Part shown: piece by piece, positions 47,900-58,100 of the stretch
How positions within the stretch are numbered: the stretch's first letter is position 1
How the letters are laid out: every line of letters starts with the position of its first letter
Assembly: GCA_026874595.1 (NCBI GenBank)
Contig: CM049309.1
Coordinates: 49,512,079 to 49,576,078 of the forward strand
DNA: 64,000 nt
Origin: Sipunculus nudus
Lineage: Eukaryota > Annelida > Sipuncula > Golfingiida > Sipunculidae
Reading direction: 5' to 3'
Translations under genes and position numbers: made by a program
The notes under the pieces: model-generated
What the model saw: the letters and a program-made list of their open reading frames with translations, nothing else
The model's database searches: none
What the model was told of the DNA's origin: nothing

Positions 47900-48667
47900 A
47901 CTGATCGTTGTCCATTCAAGCTAAAGTTATTAATTAGAACCTAAGCTTCAATCTAATTCCAAAAAAGTAAATTTTTGCATCAATTTGAAATGAAAATAAT
48001 TATTTTATCATGTTTGCCCCCCCCCCCCCAACTAATATTCATTACTTCGCTGTGACGGATGTATAGGCTACTTTATTTACAAACTGTTAGTAAACACAAC
48101 AAACTTTACTTCACCGACGAGAAAGCACAACATGTGACCCGAGGTGGCTGACTGCATACTAGCTGTTGTTGGTGAAGCAACACTACATATTGTCATTTGT
48201 AAACCTCTGTTTCCTCTTATTTGCCGCTAGATGTCTTTGCTGGACGTGTGTAGTTTAAGATCAGCGGCCATTTTTAGCGGACCCCCACATGTTATAAACA
48301 CCTGCCATAAAAGAAACGAACCGCCTGTGCATCGTGTGATCGGCGCTTATTGGCTTTTTTTTAAGTTTCAAGCGATTTTCTTTATTAAATAAAGTCGGAA
48401 ATCGGAATAGGCCCCTCTTAAAATGACATAAATAATTTATCTCACAAATATATTGTATTAAAAGTAATTTTAATAAATAAATTAAGTACCACATGAAAAT
48501 TACATAGTCTTCTTGTTCTGAACGTTCTCTTTGTATCCAAATATCTAGCTTAATCGATTGAAGTTTTTTTTTACATTTAATTTAAATCTAATATGTCATT
48601 TTATGTGTGCGTATATTGCAGTGTGTTTTACACGCTCGAACAAAGCTGATAAAAATATTTTGTTTTG

Positions 48668-48669
<2 letters not shown>

Positions 48670-48726
<57 letters not shown>
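48670..48726. repeat. (GA)n microsatellite
   Basis: About 28 GA units, giving false Arg-Glu repeat ORFs. Confidence 0.9.
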
Positions 48727-48730
<4 letters not shown>

Positions 48731-48880
48731 GGGAGAGAAGAATATATACTGACAAAAATATTATATACATACATATGATACCAACTGTATCCAGCTTCAT
48801 ATTTATATTAAAAAAAGAACTTATTCGAAGATAACAGTATCAGTTGGAGACACTTTATTGTCATAAAACGAGAATACGTC

Positions 48881-49072
48881 TTATAAGTTATTCAGTGATA
48901 TATGACTTGGTACCATGAACTTGTCGTAATCTCTATTGATATCATGGATTATCTCCTTCCTGGAAGTCCCATCTGGCTCACCTATAGTCACTGTGTGACC
49001 TCCAAGAACTCCAGGGGTTCTCTTGTTAATCTCAACCTCTACTTCAGCCAAGAATTTGATAAATAGTGATAT
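48881..49072 (-). pseudogene. Unidentified coding remnant
   Basis: On the - strand, 63 codons without interruption encode AEVEVEINKRTPGVLGG, HTVTIGEPDGTSRKEI and NRDYDKFMVPSHISLNNL before a stop. The composition is soluble and protein-like, unlike the low-complexity frames around. There is no initiator Met; a stop lies just upstream, with an AG (CTGAAG) that could be an acceptor. It may be the last exon of an unknown gene or the end of a transposon ORF. I do not recognise it. Confidence 0.3.
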
Positions 49073-51360
49073 TTATGATATATGTGCAGTGTCCTATCAT
49101 TTCGTTTTACGACCTGGTCCATTTATCTATGTCAGGAAGAATGACACGAATGTACTGTTGGGATTTCTATGCGAATTTTGTAATGTAGCAATTCAATGTG
49201 GGCTAGAGTGATATGTAGTCCTAATATAAAATATACTAGTTTGAATTTAACAAGTTTATTTTATATGCCAGAATATAAAAATAGGAATTCAAACCTTTAT
49301 GAAATATTTTAAATTAAAATAAAGTTTCATCAATCGAAATGGGATTAAAACATTAATATTGAGGATATTTGACCGACCGTCAAAGTGACTGGAAGAACTA
49401 CTCAGTGGCTATACGTAACAGGAACACAGGATGCTTGAAATTGGAATTTAAAATGTCTGAAGATTTTTTCATGACAAATTAAAAAAGAGATAATCATTGT
49501 TAAGCTTTAGTCTTCAACTTAGAGGGATAGGAAATTTGAAATCTTAAAGTGTACTTAAAATATAATGTTTAAATGAAAAATAAATAAATTCTTTTAACTC
49601 TATTTCGCCGGAATATGTGATTCAAATGTTCATGTATTCGACATTCCATATGCCCCCTTGGTTTGGTAGTTTGAGATCTATGCCCACTATATGGAAATAA
49701 CTAAATCTGAAAATATACAACGTTTGATATAGGAATCCCAGTGATTTTTATTGTATTTTTTTACTTAGACATCTAATCTAATAAAAACATACATTTACGC
49801 CTAACGTTAATGTGCCTCACGTATCAGAAATGAACAGAGGTCTGTTCTGCCGGTACTGAAACTGATAAACATTTATTTATTTTATATGATATATTATCAC
49901 AATATATATAGCAAACGCTGGCAGTAACATACCGAGGTAAAGTCCAGTATATTGAAAATCTCATTTCAAAATCTAAAGATGTTGGAAAAAATTAAGTTAT
50001 TTTCATATGTTAAAAGTGCGAGGTTTACTTCACACAGAATTAATTTACTCGTTCTCTGGTTTATATTAATACTATAATGTACTCGGGTTTAATCTTATAA
50101 ATAACATAAAGACATGTATTTCGGGATAAATTAAGTCTGATATATTGAGCGGTCGATGATGACATGAACATTCGCAAACAATGATATGTATTGGGAAGAA
50201 AAAAATAAAAATAAAAAGTTAACTTTTTAACTCGGTAACTTATTTATGTGCACTCATATATTAGTTATTTAAGCTGTGTCATCATAACTATGCAATTTAT
50301 TTAATTTTTCAAACCATCACCGTATGCTACAGAAAAAATTAAAGAAAAAGAGGGAAAGCTATTATTATCGGTAATATGAGGTCTTTTTACAAGCTTCTGT
50401 GCATCTCAGCTAATTACGTAGACAAAACTTTTCATCAAGCAGACAAAAAACGCCCCGTGTGTTTGCATCGTGTTTGGGCTGGGTATTGTATTATTTCATA
50501 TGGAGACTGGCCTAATCGAAAGGGCATCCTTTATAAAGAGAATTCATATTGTAGGCACATAAAAGAAAACATTTAAAAATTTGGGATCATGAAAATAAGA
50601 AATGTTATTAGTATCTGAATTAAAAAAAAGCGAACACAGGAAGAATCGTCATGTGCTAGCAGAATACATTCACTATTGACAATGAAAAAGGCATGAAAAG
50701 AGGCATTAGGCACTTTTCATGTTTTGTACTCGATAGAATACAAATATATAGGTGATAGATGAGTTCGCTTTGACTTGGTGTGGTACAATTGATTTTGACA
50801 CACACACAAAACAGCTTACTTAGGTTGTGGTGGCCTGGTCCACCACCACAAAAGCGGCTTTTTCCACCTTCGTTCGGCAAGATTTCCGTCGTGAACGATC
50901 AAAGCATTCGTTTTCATTTTCAACCAGTTTCTTTTATGTATGTATCAAAGAATAAAAATACGCTCCGTTATGAATCATATATCTCCAAGGAAAAGGTACT
51001 GACACGATATACGTAGTATACTGCAATGTCAAATGAACGCGCAGTCAGTCCGTTATTTGGTTTTAGAATGTTCGAAGAATTACCTAGAATGTTCCTGAAA
51101 TTCCTAGAAGACAATAGTATTTGCTTTGTAAATATAGGTTCTGTTGTGATAGGAATGGATATATTAAAGTGTATAACACTTAAAATACATAAAATTGGAA
51201 GTGATATTTTGTTACATCATGATCAATCTAAGGCTGGATCGTCAATCTTTCTTTGATAAATCCTTAATAAGTGATACATTGAAGGCCAAAAAGGTGAAGG
51301 ACGTAAGGTTCGTCCATATGCGTGACTTGAAAATATGAAGTACAACATGACCTAGTGACG
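49073..51360. other. Region downstream of the nAChR-type gene
   Basis: No gene supported; the short ORFs have no motif. The receptor 3' UTR must occupy part of this stretch, but no clear polyadenylation signal was found on the - strand just after the stop. Confidence 0.4.
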
Positions 51361-51899
51361 TCATTCAGTAATGCCGTTCGGAAAATACTGTAGTGTAAGG
51401 GGATGAAAGAGTAATAACGATATGGCGACTATAAACAACAAGAAAAACCAGAAGAGGAAACGATCAACCACTTCCGCTACTTTTTGCCAGTCTTTTGAAT
51501 AATCTGGCTCTGCCTCGCTTTCACTGTCTTTGTCTGAACGCTTCGAAACTTTAGATGGCGAGGGCGGAAGCCGCCGTTCCCATGGCGACCCAAATGAAGT
51601 CTCGTGAGTTGTGCTCCCGCGGAGACTACCGTTTAAGGCAATAATAGGAACTTGCTCCTCAGAATCCTCCTCTACACTGTGCACTAGTTTTGAGTTTGTT
51701 TTGTTTCTTCTTTGGGGCTGGTTCCGCCGCTCTTGCTTCTCTTTTGGAACCATGCATAGTAACCTAGCTAGGTATTGCAGGAAAATGATTTGGACCCACT
51801 TGGGCACGGGTCGGTCCGTAACGCCATGCAAGTTGAGCACCAAAACTGTGAGCACCATCGAAAGTGTGGTAACAGCCATCGTACATGTCAGATAGATAC
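51361..51899 (-). CDS. nAChR-type gene, last exon: M3, intracellular loop, M4, stop
   Basis: The acceptor TCTTGTAG precedes the exon; GT at its start completes the Gly codon. It encodes IYLTCTMAVTTLSMVL (M3), PKWVQIIFLQYLARLL (post-M3 helix), a roughly 90-residue Ser-, Lys- and Glu-rich cytoplasmic loop, FLFWFFLLFIVAISLLLF (M4) and a short extracellular tail. The + strand ORF over it is a shadow. Confidence 0.92.
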
Positions 51900-52130
51900 C
51901 TACAAGACAGAATATAACTCTTAGTATTCAGGTATATACCTGATGAAAGTATAGATAATAAACCAGGATATATTTCAAGGAAATTTTAGAAATGAACAAA
52001 TATGTAATCAAGCGTTCCCTGTCAGCATAATGAGCACCTTGAGGCCCACCTAGTTGAAGGTAAATGGACCAAAGTCACCAGAGACAGAGGTCTTAATTTC
52101 AAAGTTGCACCATAACCAGTGAATCTCGGG

Positions 52131-52182
<52 letters not shown>

Positions 52183-55100
52183 CATCAGAATGGATTTTGA
52201 ATGAAAATATGAAAATATATGTCCATCAAATTTTCAGACTACACAAGTACAGGACTACATTTTCCATTTACAGTTGCATATGCCTTGTAAAACATAACAT
52301 ATTCACATGCAAACGTATAGATATACTCTAAATATTCAGGAAACGCGAGAAAACTAAAAAGAAAACGTTCTCCTAATGATACCATAATGTCTATTTGCAA
52401 TGCCCTTCTTTTATTGAATCTTGGGTTCATTATTTCAACACTGTAACATTAATATGTGACGGAATTGTTTCAAAGCTTCTTTCAAGCACTGACTACTTTC
52501 TTATTAACTCTTTAAGGTAACAGAGCTGTCTGATAAGCATGTGTTATGATTGTTCCAGTTTTTCCTTAATAAATTACAAACCGCTTGTCTCTGGTCCATT
52601 GAAATGTACATATTCTAATAGCTGATATAATGTGCTCTACATTGTGGTATATAGAATGTCTTATATTTGTTGATTATTTTTTAATATTAAAACATTTTAC
52701 TGAATTTCAGATATTTGACTAAACATAATTTATTCCAGCATACAAGTAACAGCTACAGAATACCTTTGGGCACCATCTTAAGATACAGGGTACTCTTCCT
52801 GAATTTTGTTATTAACGGTTTAACTTGCAATATTATATTTTTTTAGGATAATTAACTTCAAAATGTAATCAAATATGTACATTTTTTTGTAAATAATCAC
52901 CTATAAAAGACTTCATTAAAAATAAGCATAAATTAAAAATATGCATTTTAGAACATCTACATAATGAAAATGAAAAGTTTTGAAATATTAATTGTTTACA
53001 AATATCAGTCAAAGTATACATATATCAAACTTATAAACCTGTTAAAAATTTAACCAATTATTGAAAGCCAAAAGATGTTTTGAAATATTAATTGTTTACA
53101 AATATCAGTCAAAGTATACATATATCAAACTTATAAACCTGTTAAAAATTTAACCAATTATTGAAAGCCAAAAGATGTCATTTACCACATTTTAGAGAAT
53201 AATTTAAGCTTTCAGAATATGTACATGTTTCGGTTATATTAAGGAAAGCTGAAATAATATTAAATTAGATATTACAGACAATTCTTAGTCCTTAAAGGTA
53301 ACTTTTATGTGCATCATGGCCGGAGGACGTAGCTTTTATTGAAGTATGAAATAGGTTTCTCTTTCATCCACCGGCTTCTGTGTCTCAGGGGTAGTGAATA
53401 TATATAGTTCATATATTTATATAGTTCATACCACTTTCAATTCACAAAAAAATTTTTTTTTCAATTTTAGCATTTTATTTATAAATCTACATAACATTCT
53501 GGCCGGGTTTCTCTTGTCTAGTGTCTATATTTTTGTAATTTATAGTAATCCGGTCCAGCTTTTTTTTAAATATCTCACTTGTTCTGTAAAACGCATATTT
53601 TGTGTATATGGAGAATAAAATACAAAAATACGGTACTTTCAAATATGATTATAATTATTGCTTATAATCTTTATTTAACATTTATTTTTAAGGAAACAAG
53701 TGAATTGGTAATGAACTTTACATGATTTTTGTTTTACAGCTTTTCCTCTTAGCATGAAACTGTGGTATGAAACAGATTTCTTGTCTTGAAGCATGAATAA
53801 TGTAACTCATAAATGTCATACAAGTTCAGTTACTATAAACACCGATGTTTCCGGATGGGCGTTCTACAGAGTTTCGACATTACATTGGTAGATCGTCAGA
53901 GGGCGCTAAGAAACAAATACGATGCAATTGAAAAAAACGACTAAGCCATTTTAAACTATTGCTTAGAAATGTGTACTTGTTTCAAATATTGTCAAAAGCC
54001 GTGACCCTAAAATAAATATGCATACTAGTATAAGTATATGGTATCAAGCGTGAGATTGATTAACCATTCCGCACGGGTCTGTTCATGAATAGTGAACTTT
54101 AATAAAACAGCTCCACCAGAGCGACTTAAAATCTGGTCTGTTACAAGATCAGTTTTCGAATATTGATGTGAAATTTTGCACATGGTTATCAAATTTTAGA
54201 TGCCAGAGGGAAGTAACGTGGGACTTTTTCGCGGTCCCTGGTGAAATGGGTGATGAGACACACATCCGTTCTCACTAGGTCAGGGAAACCTGGCCACTTC
54301 CGGTTCAGTTTCAGCACGTCACTGCTGCCATGCCGTGCCATGATCTGTCGCCAGTCTGCGGCGCCAGGGGAAATATTTGTCATTTGTACATGGTGGCTCA
54401 TAACCGAATCAGGAGCCCGCAGACTGGTATGTCTAGTCGATAACGTATCCTTAATGTGCTTTTAATAACTATGCACTATCAAATTCCCATATACAGTCAT
54501 TACTTTTTTATATCAAAAGCCGCATCTTAATTTTTCACGATGTGCGATGTTTTTCCTACCATATCATATTTTATCTTTAATATTGTAAGATTATGCCAAC
54601 AGTATTGAACTGTGTGATTGTAATGAAATAAAACCTCTGTTCTCTCAAAAAATGTTTAAAAAGGTATAATTACAAACGACTGTCGGTATACTGTGTATGT
54701 TTGATAAGGGGAACCCACATTAAACAGACTGCATTAAAACTCTTCCGGAGTCACTTTCCATTTATTCAAATGAATGCGGCATTCAATCAACTTTAACATA
54801 GACCTTGGCGTACACAATTTTCCAAGGTTGTTCTAAATGTCATGACGCCAGCAGTCATCCACGGGCATTAGTCGATAATAAAATTACTTTACCCAGGGGC
54901 GACCCGGTAGATTTTGTTTACCACAGATATTTTGGATGCTGTTAAAGCTTGTTGACATTCACTCTCAATACTCCTGGGAAATTTTAACATTCTTGTGTGC
55001 CTGGCACCACATGCGGGGTGTTTCGTAATTTTATTACCCAATAATGATATGTAAAACAAAATGCAGCACCGAGCCTCTGTAGGCTTCAGCGAAATGGAAC

Positions 55101-58100
55101 AAGGGTTACTCCCTCTGACGGACGGCCAGTCCGATCAATCGGGTGATTTGCATACCAGTAGGTGTAGACTGGTTTCTTACACTAAGAGTAGACTGGTTTC
55201 TTACTCTGTGATATATATACATCACGTCAAAGTTAAAGAAAGCGTATTATTTCTAACACGAGGGCGACGCATCAGGATTAAACTCATGTTTATTCTTACA
55301 TACAGTTAATAACTGGGAAGCCAAGTTCAACGAGAGAGGTATAGGCGGCGCTGTTTTCATGGTTTTAGCGCCTCTTTCTATATGCGATTCCATGCAGGCA
55401 TAATAACAGTTAACCGTTTAAATTCACGAACAACCCAGTAGAGATATAAGGACTATATAATTAATAATTCTATTTCGAAACCTAATTTGTACTTCGCACC
55501 ACCCATCCCGGTGATAATAACTGCTGCTAGATCAGCTGGAGCTGATGGTATGTCAGTAATTTTGTACTTGGGCTCAACGGTCACTGATGTCGTATCCTCT
55601 AAACTATTCCCATTCGCTCCAATGAAATGTCTAGACTGACCGTGTTTGCAAATATTCTCGTCTCGTTGTTAATTAATGTTTGGAATGTCTGGCTTACTGA
55701 TATGTTGAAAGCCGTATAATGTGAGGAATATTATCCACATACACGAGTGTCTTTCAGGGAAGACACTAAATAGGCAAAATTGTTCGTGGGCTTGTTTTTT
55801 ATACGTTTTCGTTTTTGGAAAATGGCTTTTCCTTTTGTTGTTATTAAAAATACGACTGCTATCAAACGGTATAGAAGGAAATGTTGAACTTAAATTTTAC
55901 TGCAATTTTCAATATGATTGGTAGCACGACTTCAAGTATGCTATATGAAATTCATTTTGCAGGACCATGAAGAGTCGTGATACGCAAATATTCCGGCGGG
56001 TTACATTAAACTTTGTTCAATCGAAGGATTCCCAATGTAGTTTGGCAATAGATCGTTCGTTTTGGCAAATAGGCCTAATGCCACACGTTTTCTGCAATGG
56101 TGGAACGGGTATGAGCCGAATAAAAAGTATTTTTAAATAATCAAAATATTAGAATATATATTTTTAGTTCCAACTAATGATGGTCCTGGTCTTTGGTCAC
56201 GTGCACACAATTATGCACTGTGAAGCTGCTAATTGGATGCAGGGGGTCCTAAAAAACTATCAAAGTCAGTTGAGGACGTCATGTCACCTGCCTACATGAT
56301 TCAATCGAACTCAGAAAAAATAAAACATAAATGTTGTAAACTATAAATCTTGGACCGAAAAGAACGCTGGTGTAACCGTCTTTGACGCTCAAAATTTCAT
56401 TTGGACGGTGGGCTCTGGGGTCATTTGATGAGCAAATGTGGTGTGACCGAGAGCATCCAAGGCCACAGGCCATTTGGACTACATCAAACATACTGACGAC
56501 TGACCCTTACATTTGATTAAATGTCGCATTTTCCAGGTGCCCGTCTAAGCGAGGTCTTATTTAAAGAGCAAACAAGTTTTGGGACCGTGGAAAAGTGGTC
56601 CTTATTTTAGGTGGTCTCATACCGTGGTGCTCGTTACTTACCTAACAGCGGAATGTGGTCTGACGTCTTGGGAATGGTATCTGTAACGTTAAGGAGGAAT
56701 ATCCTGAACGACAGCAGAACCACCACCCCTATCTGAACCTTTTGACCAGGAGGACAGAAGAATATTGATAACAACAACACTGACGTCACAAGACTGGGCA
56801 GGATCACATTCATGACGTAAAAAGTATGACGTCGTTTTAGATGCACGGTAAAGGCCACGAAAGAAAAACGTTCATTTGGACAGCACTGGTATGAGAATTC
56901 GTCTCGCAGGACTTTTGTTCCTTTAATTTCCCACTCTCCATTCAGCTCGTACGAGTCCAGGTTCACAAACGTCTCCATGTTTGAAAGATTCATTTTTGTA
57001 GTATGGTAGGACCAAGCTCCGAAACGCCACGAACATGCCTGGGCGTCAAATGGAAAATAGGTAATGTCTATGTCGCACATGGTCCTGAACACCCCTCCAG
57101 GCTCCCAATGGACCAGTCCACGATGGGTTATCATCGCCCGAAATCTTTTGTAATCTCCGTAGATCTCCTCAGCCCTGTAATTAGACATTTCATGTGGTAT
57201 TCAATTACATTATTTATGCCAAATAATAATCATAATCACACAGGTTAATGTGCTTATTATCTGCTCTCAACAAATGAGACATAAAAGTAAAAAAAAAATA
57301 TGCTATGCAAAATTAAAGACTTGATCAACAACAGAATATCTTTATAGGATATCCGGCATCCTAGCCATTATCCGGTACCACTCAAAATGTCTTTCTCTGT
57401 AAGAGATAAACTTATTTGTTTTTTTTATGACATTTTTATGACAGTCAATACCAGAAGAGTCCTGTTATAACCGGGGCCCGGTGTCAGGAGCAAAATACAA
57501 TTAGTATAATAATTATGAATAACATGACAATACAAGTAAATTAATATAGCTTGCAGGATCGAGTGGAAGACGTTCAAAGATGTGAAAACTAAAATTACGA
57601 AAAAAAAGGTATTTCCTAAAAATTTCAAATCTTCTGTTTACGCAGATAAACTGAGATCTCTAAGGGACCAACTGAAAATATGCGGTAGAAAAATGGATAT
57701 ATTCATTCATAAAAAATCTGAGATGGCCTAGGAGGACCGATAAAACAAGAACCCGATAGTTTTTGTACTGTTTAAGTTGGCGTCCTGTAAGTTCATGTCA
57801 AGAGACTGACTGAAATCTATATAAAACTCAAGCAAGATATCTTGTCTGCCGAGAAAAAAAAGAGAGATTTGTTAATAGAAACTTCAAAACGGGATGCGGA
57901 GAAACAAGGACAATGGTGCTTCAGTAGTTCTACTTCCGTTGCGCGAAATGGTTCCTCGTTCTAACAACTCATGATCAGGTTATGTTTTCTAGACAATTAA
58001 ATATTACGTCATAAAACGATTTCAAATTACCCGTAGAAAGAACGGGTCTTCGTAATGACAGAAGTGGCTTTCAGTGTAATTCACAGATGGAGTAAATTGG

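Larger units (their letters stand above)
45515..48860. other. Gene-free intergenic region
   Basis: No gene supported. A GACCTTGAAGGTCA-type repeat lies at 46128-46165, two CTCF-like motifs at 47790-47899, a poly-C run near 48017, and (GA)n at 48670-48726. Confidence 0.45.
51900..56641 (-). other. nAChR-type gene intron between M2 and M3 exons
   Basis: A 4.7-kb intron. It holds (TA)n at 52132-52180, a perfect 100-base tandem duplication at 52977-53177, a family A repeat trace at 56183-56240, and a MITE-like fragment at 56545-56632 that ends nine bases from the donor. Confidence 0.8.
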
